This document shows positions 33,061-43,130 of a stretch of DNA of 64,000 nucleotides, piece by piece (position 1 is the first letter of the stretch; each line of letters starts with the position of its first letter). Under the pieces are notes generated by a model that had not been told where the DNA came from, did no database searches, and saw only the letters and a program-made list of their open reading frames with translations. Origin of the DNA: Massospora cicadina (lineage: Eukaryota; Entomophthoromycota; Entomophthoromycetes; Entomophthorales; Entomophthoraceae). Position numbers and translations under genes: made by a program. The stretch is from NCBI GenBank assembly GCA_022478985.1, contig JAKSZP010004201.1, positions 60,280 to 124,279 of the forward strand, in the 5' to 3' direction.

Positions 33061-34130
33061 CAGTGTCAACCTTGTGGATCACATCTCTTGCAAATCCCAA
33101 ATCATGGTTGTCCTTGTAAAATACTTCCCAATACTTTTCAAACAATTTGAGCACCTCCTCTTGCTTTCCTTCCTTCAGATCAGCGAGTTGCTCTCAAACA
33201 ACCAATAGTTTAATACTCTTGGTTACTCCAACTGGTAATCCCATCATATCAAGGGTCCCAAAATCATGGAATTTACTCAATTCAGCCATCGGGATTGGAT
33301 GAACAAATGTGATGATCTTACTCTTCCTGATCTTTATCAGTTTTCACTTAGATTCTCCAGAGAAACCCGAATTTTTCCTTGGCCCAGCATTACCATCCCA
33401 TGAGCCACCCAAGGCTCTACTCTGGACTTCTTCCAGGGGCTTCTGACCTCCCCATACAACAGCTCAGGTATCTCCAATGTCAAGCCCATGTTAACTATCA
33501 TCTGAAATCCTGGCGATAGGGTCTTCTAATTCTTGATCCTCAGTGGAATTCTCTGGTTCTTTAGGATTTGTGTCAGCATTTATCGTTGCTTCTGACCAAC
33601 TAATTGGTATCAAATTGGGACAATGTCATCATTTTATATTAAATTGATGAAGTTGTTTCTCCTATTCAGTGGATCTTCACCATCCTTCTGATATACCAAT
33701 GATATTGTCTTAACCAATATGGTCAATATATTATCTTCAAAGTCACATTTAACTCCGTACTTGCATAGAAATTAATCTCAATCAGAATGTCATAGTTTTA
33801 GTTGGCCAAAATTATTGCTGGTGCAGATACCACCAATGACCTGGATCATAGTGGCAAAGAGCTATACGCTCCACAGGAGATGGTGGTATTCATCCCAGCT
33901 GTCCCATACTCCTTCTTGTGTTACAAGTCTGGTGAGATCTTCATCCTCTTCACCAACTTGGTCGTGACAATGTTAATGGGTGCTTCACTATCAACAATAA
34001 CCCTCACCCTTACTTGATTCACTTGTAAGTCTATATACGTACACTTGGAGTATTGTAATATAGTGTTTACTGAGTGTATAGCGGCGTTATCAGCTGAATT
34101 GAGGGTGTGATTAATTTGCAACAAAAAATA
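33061..34130 (-). pseudogene. Gypsy-B protease and PR-RT linker
   Basis: Protease at 33921-34130: YIDLQVNQVRVRVIVDSEAP, then INIVTTKLVKRM. The active-site D-T-G is changed to D-S-E, which should abolish activity. The following 850 bp are the linker before RT, readable only in short pieces. Confidence 0.7.
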
Positions 34131-35337
34131 AGGAAATGATCTCTTTATTGCGCTGAGGAGGATTGACAAATTGGCCTCATCAAATCAGACTTCAGACAAT
34201 TTTTGGGATATCCCTGGTACGGTTCAGTTTTTTGTCCATTTGGCACCTTTGTTCCCCTTGTGGGATTCAAATTGTGCACCAGATTGGATTTGAAACTTTT
34301 GTTTGGGGAATCAGAGGTTGCTCCCAAAATCTAGAAACTATTTACCATTTGATAGATAGTTATTTCCATCGCAAACACAGAAGACATCATGCAGTACAAA
34401 TTGTGATAGGGCTGAAGGGCTGTTGGTAAGGCGATTCTGGCATTGAAGTCATCCAGTACCTTCGCTCCAACCAGGATTTGTGACTCCTGGTAGAACTGAT
34501 CCATGAAGCTTACTGAAGACTTATCTTTAATGAACTGGATTCCCATAAACTCCTGTTTGCACTTTGACATTTGCGTCAGACTCCCAAATTCCTTCATGAT
34601 GGCCGCTTTTGCTTCCACATACGACCAGCTGTCCCCCTCCATGTGGGGTAACACTAAGTTCTGACAGTCAGTGTTTAGGCAATTCATGACTGTCAATGCC
34701 TTTTGACAATCACCATAGCCATATATGTTCATATCAAACAGTCAGAAAAATGCTGGGGCGTTATCCCAATGGAACATTGGCAATTTTGGCTTCCTTAAAT
34801 TCCTCTGAGTTATCTTTAACTGATTTTCTAATTTATGTTATTCAGCTCACTTGGGGAGTGACTTCAGGCGTCATTTCCAAATTGGCAGCAAAAGCAGGCG
34901 GCATGTTTCTTGGGGTATTCAACTTCCCAATTATTGTATGAGGACTTCTTTCTTTGGCATCGCTTGCCACAATTGGCTCACAATTGCATTTGTGAGCTTT
35001 AGGTTCCTTGACCTGTTTGATCAGTCACTCTATATCAGCGCTGAAATTCTTCAACCAAACACAATCTGCTTCTTACTCCATTTTCATATATATGACCTCT
35101 CAAATTAGGTCCCCTTCTTTATTCTTTAATGAAGTTACTTTCTTAAGTAACTTGTTCCCAAAAACTTGCAACATTATTGATCCCTTCCTTCATCTTGGTG
35201 ACTTGTTCTTCCAAGGCTGTGAATTCCTGATGATCTGCTGATTTTAGGGCATTCTGATTTATGGTGGGTAACTCTGTCCATAGTTTTTGTAAATCATCTT
35301 TATAAAACATCCTTCTAAGTTCTTCTACTCAACTACA
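34131..35337 (-). pseudogene. Gypsy-B gag
   Basis: Capsid at 34331-34732 in one open stretch: YGYGDCQKALTVMNCLNTDC, VLPHMEGDSWSYVEAKAAIM, KEFGSL-QMSKCKQEF, SVSFMDQFYQESQILVGAKV. The same helix pattern is in Gypsy-D (38011-38440). The zinc knuckle region is expected at about 34150-34320 but only scattered residues are seen. The N-terminal part runs from 34750 up to the PBS with several stops. Confidence 0.75.
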
Positions 35338-35355
35338 CCCCTGTAATGAGCACCA
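35338..35355 (-). other. Gypsy-B primer binding site
   Basis: Minus strand TGGTGCTCATTACAGGGG, three bases (AAT) after the LTR end. One base differs from the Gypsy-C and Gypsy-D sites. Confidence 0.85.
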
Positions 35356-35358
35356 ATT

Positions 35359-36093
35359 TGTAAAGATTTATAGGTTTAGTTACTATTTAGACAATAACCC
35401 CTATAAAACTTATTACTGAACAGGTTTGGTTCTATTGCAATCTGTCCGCGTTGTATAGTATTTGATACTATCAGTTGATAATAGTATGACAACTATTAAC
35501 CATAGTTGAGTGCAATTCTTAGACCTTGTCCCAACGCTCAGCCAGCATTCCCACTCGAAATACTTGAGATGTCTTAATATAGGGATTTTTTCCCTTGTTC
35601 TGTCCAACCCAATCTTCTCTGAGATTCCCTGGTGACAGTCTCTTCAGTCCAATACACAGTTGGCAGCAATCCCCTATGGTTTCTCCTTCTTCTCTAGATC
35701 CCCTTTCAGATCTTTACTTTTTTCCTTAAAGAGTCTCCCAATTATCGCACACAGCAATAATACCCTTGAGAAGAATAGAACAATTGAAAGCTTATTAATT
35801 TTTGATACTTAAAACTATATACTGGATGATAACTTCTTTTTTATTATAAGTGAATTCTAGGGAATTTATAGCGGGGATTTGGTAATCTAACTTTGGTTGA
35901 CACCTCTTTGATGAAATGGCAGCCGTTGCCATTAAATCACTCATCCTCATCTCAGCAGCAATGGTCTTCCCCATACTGGCTAGGATTCCATCATTAGACA
36001 TCTTTAAGATCTAAATGGAAAGAGTCAAAAAACATTTTTATAACGTTTTCCTCTCAATCCAAGTGAACCAACCATATTTGGCTAGTGACCTGC
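35359..36093 (-). repeat. Gypsy-B inner LTR copy, truncated
   Basis: About 735 bp, starting TGTAAAGATTTATAGG next to the PBS and clearly closest to the left LTR (21823...28800). It stops at GACCTGC (36093), where about 420 bp of the U3 part should follow, and abuts another full LTR. The minus strand keeps the ATG opening MSNDGILASMGKTIAAEM. Confidence 0.85.
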
Positions 36094-37252
36094 TGTAAAA
36101 ATTTACTACTTTGGGTTATTATCAGTTTACAACCCTAGTAACCTTTTTACTGCAAAGTTTCAATTTCCTTGTGCACTTTGCGTTGTATATAATGTATTAT
36201 CCAATAATAGCATAGAGACTATTATCAGTAGTTGAGTTTGAACTATTATTAGGCCCAACGCTTCGGCCAGTACTTCCAATTAAATACTCTAAAAGTTGTA
36301 CTCATAGGGATTCATTCCCTATAATTCTGTCCACCCAATCTTCGCCCAGATACCCCAGTGACAGTCTCTTTCAGCCCAACACATAGTCGGCAGATATCCC
36401 TGATTGTGGTTCCCTTCATCTCTATTTCCCGCTTGGATCTCTACTCTTCTCTCTGAGAGTCTTCTGATTATTGCCTTCTGCAATAATATCCTTGATTTGA
36501 ACGTCACGATGGAAGCTGATAGTCTAACTATACATTGAATCAACAATATTACTAATACTAATAATACTAATAATAATGTTTTACTAGATGATAATTCAAA
36601 GTGTTTTTTATTATAGTGAATCCTAGGGAATTATATAGTAGGGGATTCGGTTGTCTAACCCTCAGTTGACACCTCTTTGATGAAATGGCAGCTGTTGCCA
36701 TTGAATCACCCTTCCTCATCTCAGAAGCAATGGTCTTCCCCATCCTGGATAGGATTCCGTTGTTGGACATCCTCAGGACCTCAAACAGAAAGAGTCAGAA
36801 AATGTGTCCCTAACGTTTTCCTCTCAATCCAAGCGAATCAACCATATTTGGCTAGCGACCTGCTTAGGTAATGGTACTTACTACTCATTATGGCAGGTCA
36901 CTTCACCAACCAATCAACTCACTAGTTGCAGGTGGCATCACTCGCCTCGCAACTCACTATTCAATCCCAATTAGTCAGTGATGAAACCTGACCAATCCCA
37001 ATTGGTACACCTGATAGTTAATCACTATCAGATGCCCCTATTTCGTTGGCAACTCCACCTGATGAGATCTTAAGTATTTTCCCAGATCAATCCCCAATGG
37101 ATAAAACCAGGCAAATATCCCAAAATCCCCCAAACATAGTTACTCCAAAATCCAGGTCAACCAAATTCCAATTCACCTCGCTTTAGGGAATTATATTCCT
37201 AGCGATTCCTGATAATCTAGCAGGCTGGGAATATGGGGTAAAAATCCCAACA
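36094..37252 (-). repeat. Gypsy-B outer LTR, full but divergent
   Basis: 1159 bp, TGTAAAAATTTACTAC to TCCCAACA. The right 650 bp resemble the left LTR well; the left 500 bp are much more divergent and contain a trinucleotide-rich stretch (36545-36580). Its right neighbour atgag pairs with atgat at 21818, so it is probably the true outer end of Gypsy-B. It may come from a sister element. Confidence 0.8.
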
Positions 37253-37266
37253 ATGAGAAACTTATG

Positions 37267-37761
37267 TGTCACAATTCTGATATGACTGGACGATAAGCCC
37301 TAGGTCATGAGGGCGGGATGGATGGATCCACTATGATTGATATGAGCAATGGTAATTTGAGCGCCTCAAAATTAGGCGATATTGGATTTTTTGGTAAATC
37401 GCCTTGAATAGGGCGTCGTGAGATTAATGAATGAAGAATTGATGTAACCAATGAGATACGGTGAATTGAGTTACTAAGATGTGTAAGTAGTATCATCTGA
37501 AATTGTTATAATATAAGTAGGATGAGATGATCGAGGAAGGTTAGGTTTTTATAGTGGAAGTTAGCGGAACAGCGGAAATCAGCTGTAATAAAAAATTAAT
37601 AAAGAAGAGTTGTGGGAGCAAGTGCTCCATATTTATTTATAAGTCTATTATTTTATTTTCAGGACAACGATCCCCACATTGTTGATCCTAGTTGCTCATT
37701 GGGTCAAACCCTGAGCCAAACCCCTTAGGTGTATCCCTCACATACTGCCAATTTTACAACA
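37267..37761 (+). repeat. Gypsy-D 5' LTR
   Basis: 495 bp, TGTCACAATTCTG to TTTTACAACA. It contains a short ORF (37319-37408, 29 codons, MDGSTMIDMSNGNLSASKL), a TATA-like region and AATAAA sites at about 37590-37605. Confidence 0.93.
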
Positions 37762-37762
37762 G

Positions 37763-37780
37763 TGGTGCTCACTACAGGGG
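37763..37780 (+). other. Gypsy-D primer binding site
   Basis: TGGTGCTCACTACAGGGG, one base after the LTR end; identical to the Gypsy-C site. Confidence 0.88.
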
Positions 37781-37789
37781 GCCCATTGA

Positions 37790-38790
37790 TCAATTATAAT
37801 ATGATAAAAACTCAGTTGTCAGCCATGTTGCCTCAAGTTGCATATGTGAAAGATGAAACTGGCGTTGGATGCTGTGCTTAAAAGCAAGATGAGCTGCTTC
37901 AGGCGGGCTACTGCAATAAGCTGCCCCATTTTTTGTGAAGGGAATATTTATGGGTACTTTGAGTGATTTGAGATTGCAACTAAAGGAGCCTCAGATCAAC
38001 AAAGAGCAAAATGTTGATTTCTTCCTTAGATGTTGGTTGTGCTGATCAAGTCATCTGTTATCTTCCTAGCAGCTCCCCTATATACCAAGAAGTCAAAGAC
38101 ATGGTGCTGCAGTTGTTTGGAGGAACTGCAAAAATGTCGCAGCTGAAGGCCGAATTTTTGACCATTAAGTTTCAGCAGAATGAAACCCTCACCACATTTG
38201 CTGAGTAATTTACGGCGGAAGCTCACATGCTAATTGGGGCTGGAGTTTTATCTGAAGCGGAAGTGTGTATTGCGATGACTTCTGCTGCGAAGCCATACCA
38301 TGAGTTGCATAACGTTATGGCCACCCTGTTGGATGAAGATGTACCTTTGCTTAAACTTGTTCAGTTTTTGCACTGTATATCAGCCAACTTCCATCCACCT
38401 AATGCTGAGTGGAGTCCTTCTGCTGTAACTGCTGAATCATCATATTTGGGGAACACTGGAAGTCCAGTGCAGATTTCACCAGGTTATCATCAGCAGTTAA
38501 ACGTCTAACCCATTCCTGCTTATTGTCCCTGGGCCAACTATCTCTCTAGACCTGTTTATGCTGATCACTTCCAGCTTAACTCTCGTCATGGTTTGTATTG
38601 CATTAATCAGGGACGTGAGCCCTATGAAGTTAGCTATTTTAAGTGCAGTCATAAGGGGCATCTGGCACGATGGTGCCCTAATCAACTGGTCTCTTGTGTA
38701 CGGCCAGGACAGTATGGCCAGGGAAAAGTCAGAGCGGAGTAGAGAAGGGACTCTCTATCTTCACTTTAACAAACCAAGACGTCTCACCTG
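37790..38790 (+). pseudogene. Gypsy-D gag
   Basis: Capsid at 38011-38440: VKDMVLQLFGGTAKMSQLKA, FLTIKFQQNETLTTFAE, a TAA at 38206 (CAA or CAG expected), HMLIGAGVLSEAEVCIAMTS, PYHELHNVMATLLDEDVPLL. A zinc knuckle region at about 38632-38680 reads YFKCSHKGHLARWCP: Cys, His and Cys of CX2CX4HX4C are present, but the first Cys is Tyr here. Gag packages the element RNA into particles. Few breaks, so this copy decayed recently compared with the others. Confidence 0.8.
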
Positions 38791-39960
38791 AACTCAATTT
38801 AGATTATTCATTGGAAGTTTCCTTGCACAATGAGTCAGTTTTATATCAGCAGCCGGTTGGAGGGTGAATGTTTTGACACAAGTACAGTCAGCGACTATGG
38901 CGGAAAAGGGGTCTCAGATGTATGTTAAGCCATATGCCTGTCAAATGTTCTACCAAGTAACCCCTGAAAAGTTAGACCCCTCCTTGGATGCACCCTTTTT
39001 GCAAGCAGTAAGCATTGCTATGAAAGTCAAAACTGTTATAAACCAATACCCTAGAATTTAAAAGGGATTGCGTGTTTTCTTGGAAACAGGGATTCTTTAG
39101 ATGTCCATGTTATTAACAGTCGTGATGCATCATACTCTGAATGTACTTACTGTGGCCTGGTTGTAGCTAAGACCTGATTCCATGCTATCATAGATACCGG
39201 TGCCCCATCAACATAGTCTCCACCAAACGGTGGCCAGGTTGGCATTAAAACCAAATGTGGTACACTGGATAGTATACGGCACTGCTGGAGTGGAGAATAC
39301 AGTCTCTGAAGGAGCATACAGTGCGCTTCCACTGAGGTTTGGTTCTATTGTCATGGTAGCTCCAGCTATAGTGTTACCAAATAGCAATTACGATCTGTTA
39401 ATTGGAACTGTCTTCTTGCAGCACTATGGGGCTGTTATTGATATGACGAATTAGACTTTTGAAATATTGGGTCAGAGAATCCCAGTCCACTTCACTTATA
39501 ATGGAGTACCAAATGATGCGTTGCACATGGGGAGTATTAATCTAGCTTATAGCGTCGGAGTAATTCCAGTGCGCTACCATCGGTTAAGGGCAAAACCTGG
39601 GCCCTTCCTCAACAGATATATGAATATCAAGGGCTGCCGCTTAGAGATGCCAGACCTATCTTCATTTCATCTGGGCATCAGGTTATATTGAACACTGACT
39701 TGGTGATTAAAATTCCAGACGGTCTCTATGGGGAGGTTATTGGGCCATATCAGCAATCATGGTTTGAGCCCACGTGGCCCCAGGCATTATTTTGCCAGGG
39801 CAAGGGGAGATCAAAGATTTGCTTACAAATCTACAAATGATACTACTGCATATCCGCCGCCACCAAATAGTGGCATACTTACACTTAATTCCCATCAAGG
39901 AGGTTCTTTCAGTTCATGAATTTGGGTCGCTGAAGTAATTTAGTCTGCCTTTCAAACCAC
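38791..39960 (+). pseudogene. Gypsy-D protease and linker
   Basis: Active-site region at about 39180: HAIIDTGAPST, with D-T-G-A intact but in a different frame from its surroundings. The C-terminal half is open at 39200-39454 (LPNSNYDLLIGTVFLQHYGA). The linker to RT follows at 39467-39690 (PNDALHMGSINLAYSVGVIP). A TAG at 39452-39454 and frameshifts interrupt the chain. Confidence 0.78.
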
Positions 39961-41400
39961 AGCACATTGTGATGGCAGCTGTAACGCGTGATTAATTAAT
40001 GGGACTGTCAGAACCACAGAAAAATAAGGCAATCACTCTTTTTCAAAAATATAAAGAGATTTTTGCTGTTGACGACCATGATATAGGATGTGCGCGGGGG
40101 TGGTTCATAGGTTGGACACTGGAGATCATCCACCCATCAGGTCAAGGCCGATCCGCCAATCAAGGGTGGTGGAAGAAGTAGTAACAGAGGAAATTGACAA
40201 GCTATTAGTGCAAGGGATGCTTGAACTGTCAAAGAGTCCATGGGATTCACTTGTTCTGATTGTTAAAAAGAAGGATGGCACCAAACGTGTAGTAATTGAC
40301 TACCAAAAGCTCAACAGCATCACTATAAAGGACTCATATCCCTTACCATGAATTGACAACGCTTTAGATCGGCTAGGGGGAGCTCATTTCTTCTCAGCTA
40401 TGGACCTGATCTCAGGCTATTGGCAAATTGAGTTACCACCAGCGGAGCAGGAGAAGTGCACGGTAATCACATCTAAAGGTCTTTTCCAACAAATCCAAAT
40501 TCCACAAGGGTTGTGTAATGCTTCAACTACATTTCAACGAGCAATGGATACTATTCTGGGGGACCTAAAACTGTTGTGTGTCCTTGTATACCTTGATGAC
40601 ATTAATGTTTTCTCTAAACCTTCTCCAAACACCTTGCCCATTTAGAAGCTGTATTCCGCCAGCTCGCTGAGGCCAACATCAATATTAGACCTTGAAAATG
40701 ACACTTCTTTAAGGACCATCTGGAGTACCTGGGGTTTGTGGTTGATGCCACAGGGCTGAGACCTCAACCAGCCAAAGTGGAAGCTATTCAAAAAATGACT
40801 CCACCCAACAGTAAGTGGGATATACGGGTCTTTTAAGAATGGTCAGATATTACCGGTGCTTCATCCCTAACTTCAGCTGTATTGGGGGCCCACTCTTTGA
40901 GTTATTAAGAAAGGACACTATGTTTGAATGGGCGGAACGTCAGCAACGCGCTTTTGATATGCTTCAAACGGCATTAACCAGTGCCCCAGTGTTACACTAT
41001 CACAATTACGAAAAAGAGTTCATTGTTCAGATTGATGCATCCCTTTCCGCTGTAGGGGCAGTCATATCCCAAAAGATGAGAAAGGAGAAGAGCACCCCGT
41101 AGCATACTGTAGTCACAGTTTGAACAGCCATGAACACAATTACACTGTGACTGAGAGGGAGTGCTTGGCAGTGATCTACGCCTATAAGCAATTTTGGGTG
41201 TATTTTCATGAGGTGAAATTTAAAGTTGTAACGGATCATGCCTCGCTACGCTGGTTACAAAACCTGAAAGAACTGAAAGGGCGTCTAGCCCGAAGGGCTC
41301 TTAAATTGCAGGCATACAATTTTGAAATTCTTCACTGACCTGGAGCAAAACACCAGAATGCTAATTGTTTATCGCGATTACCTATAATTGCAGTTACTGC
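39961..41400 (+). pseudogene. Gypsy-D reverse transcriptase and RNase H
   Basis: RT from 39999: GLSEPQKNKAITLFQKYKEI, then after a frame change [50 protein letters not shown] at 40349-40351 replaces an Arg codon. Then SAMDLISGYWQIELPPAEQ, IPQGLCNASTTFQRAMDTIL and the catalytic VYLDDINVFS at about 40590. The thumb and connection follow with stops. RNase H: FIVQIDASLSAVGAVISQKM, YTVTERECLAVIYAYKQF, FKVVTDHASLRWLQNLK. About five lesions in 1.4 kb. Confidence 0.88.
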
Positions 41401-42603
41401 AGATCTGAGTGATATCCTATTTGATAAAATGCTTAGTGGCAAGTATGACAATGAACCGCCCCCAGTCATCAAGGTATTGGACGGAATAAGGGCCAATACA
41501 TTTCAAAAAATGGGGAATTATATAAGCGGATAGGGGACACTAAAGTGTAATATTCCAAGACCTTCCACCCGCCCATCTATTATGAGTACACACCGAGCAG
41601 TTGGACATGGTGAAGTGCGTAAGACCATGAAATTATTGCAGCCTCAGTATTACTGGGAAAGCATGAACTTCGATATTCTTGATACTTCCTCCTGTCACAA
41701 ATGCCAAGTAGAAAAGACATTCCACCAGAAGACTTCATACCGGTTAGTGAAGCCACACTTTGCCTGGCACACCATTTCAATTGATGTGGTGGGTCCCTTG
41801 ATAACAGGGGCAAACTGGTGCAAGTACATTTTGGTAGCAATTGACCACTTGACCAGGTGGGTTGAGGCATGACCAATATGAGATTTAGGGGCCCTAACGG
41901 TGGCAAGTTTGTTATGGAGTGTATAATTTAGTGACACAGTTGTCCCCAATTTATCCTTACTGATAATGGGACGAACTTCACTTCACACATTCTACCTAAG
42001 CTAAACGAGATAATGGCCATCTGTGGGGTTCTAACAACTCCATTTCACCTCAAGTCCTATGGAATGGTTTAACGGGCTAATGGGACCCTGGTGAACATAC
42101 TCTGAATTTGGTCACAGACAGGCCCTCTGATTGGAGTACCCTCCTTTCTACCGTGAGTGTTTGCCTACAACATTAGCTACCATTTGGCCACAGGGAAAAG
42201 CCCATTCCAAATGCTTTATGGACGGCACCCCGCTCTGCCCTCTCTCCTATATCCCTGTGTAGAGGACACTGGCAGAATGGATCCGCAACGCTATTTGACC
42301 ATCTTAACAAATACGCTGATCAAACTACAAACTGAAGCATACTTGTTCAGCTTAGTCAAGAGAATCAAAAGCCAGGCTGCCAATCAGGTACGGCAGAGTG
42401 TCCTAGCACAGTTCAAGGATAGAGACATGGTCTTATTCCATGATCAACATTGGTTTGGCCAAAAACACAAGCTGGCTAATATCTGGATCAGACCATTTTA
42501 AGTCATTGAGAAGACATACATAGATGCATATACTATTAAGGACCCCGCTAGAGGTCAAATTATCAACTGAGTGCATGCAAAGTTCCTCCAGCCTTATAAG
42601 CAA
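41401..42603 (+). pseudogene. Gypsy-D integrase
   Basis: Zinc-binding domain at 41582-41720: HRAVGHGEVRKTMKLLQ and CHKCQVEKT (a His-His-Cys-Cys type pattern). Core: FAWHTISIDVVGPLI and AIDHLTRWVEA (first Asp), then a frame change, LTDNGTNFTSH at about 41955 (second Asp), and the Glu region at about 42060 damaged. The C-terminal part at 42157-42501 has ISYHLATGKSPFQMLYGRHP and an RPF where GPF/Y is usual, then VIEKTYIDAYTIKDPARG. No chromodomain. It ends about 35 bp before the LTR. Confidence 0.83.
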
Positions 42604-42624
42604 TAGGAGCCTTATTGTTCAGTC

Positions 42625-42637
42625 AAGGAGGGGGTAA
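42625..42637 (+). other. Gypsy-D polypurine tract
   Basis: AAGGAGGGGGTAA directly before the 3' LTR. Confidence 0.88.
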
Positions 42638-43130
42638 TGTCACAATTCTGATATGACTGGACAATAAGCCCTAGGTCATGAGGGCGGGATGGATGGATCC
42701 ACTATGATTGATATGAGCATTGGTAATTTGAGCGCCTCAAAATTAGGCGATATTGGATTGTTGGTAAATCGCCTTGAATAGGGCGTCGTGAGATTAATGA
42801 ATGAAGAATTGATGTAACCAATAAGATACGGTGAATTAAGTTACTAAGCTGTGTAAGTAGTATCATCTGAAATTGTTATGATATAAGCAGGATGAGATGA
42901 TCGAGGAAGGTTAGGTTTTTATAGTGGAAGTTAGTGGAACAGCGGAAATCAGCTGTAATAAAAATTAATAAAGAAGAGTTGTGGGAGCAAGTGCTCCATA
43001 TTTATTTATAAGTCTATTATTTTATTTTCAGGACAACGATCCCCACATTGTTGATCCTAGTTGCTCAGTGGGTCAAACCCTGTGCCAAAACCCTTAGGTG
43101 TATCCCTCACATACTGCTGATTTTACAACA
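42638..43130 (+). repeat. Gypsy-D 3' LTR
   Basis: 493 bp, about 97% identical to the 5' LTR. The 29-codon ORF of the 5' copy has a frame change here (GATTGTTGG for GATTTTTTGG). Confidence 0.93.

Larger units (their letters stand above)
21823..37252 (-). mobile_element. Gypsy-B, inserted in Gypsy-E and interrupted by Gypsy-C
   Basis: Minus-strand element of about 9.6 kb without Gypsy-C. Order from its 5' end: full LTR (36094-37252), truncated second LTR copy (35359-36093), PBS, gag, protease, RT, RNase H, integrase, a 1.78 kb spacer with an antisense ORF, PPT and 3' LTR (28800 down to 21823, split by Gypsy-C). Outer flanks atgat (21818-21822) and atgag (37253-37257) match at 4 of 5 bases and are a likely target site duplication. 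The pol is broken but still readable. Confidence 0.82.
37267..43130 (+). mobile_element. Gypsy-D, youngest full-length element
   Basis: 5864 bp with LTRs of 495 and 493 bp that differ at about 14 bases and two small indels (about 97% identical). PBS and PPT are canonical. Likely target site duplication ttatg (37262-37266) and ttatt (43131-43135), 4 of 5. Gag, protease, RT, RNase H and integrase are all present in order, with stops and frameshifts. It sits in the integrase gene of Gypsy-E, 4 bp from the Gypsy-B duplication. Confidence 0.93.

Noticed and set aside
36094..37252. 3' LTR of Gypsy-E
   Set aside because: It borders the E remnant via 14 bp, but its sequence is of the Gypsy-B type and unlike the E LTRs at 20520 and 48551.
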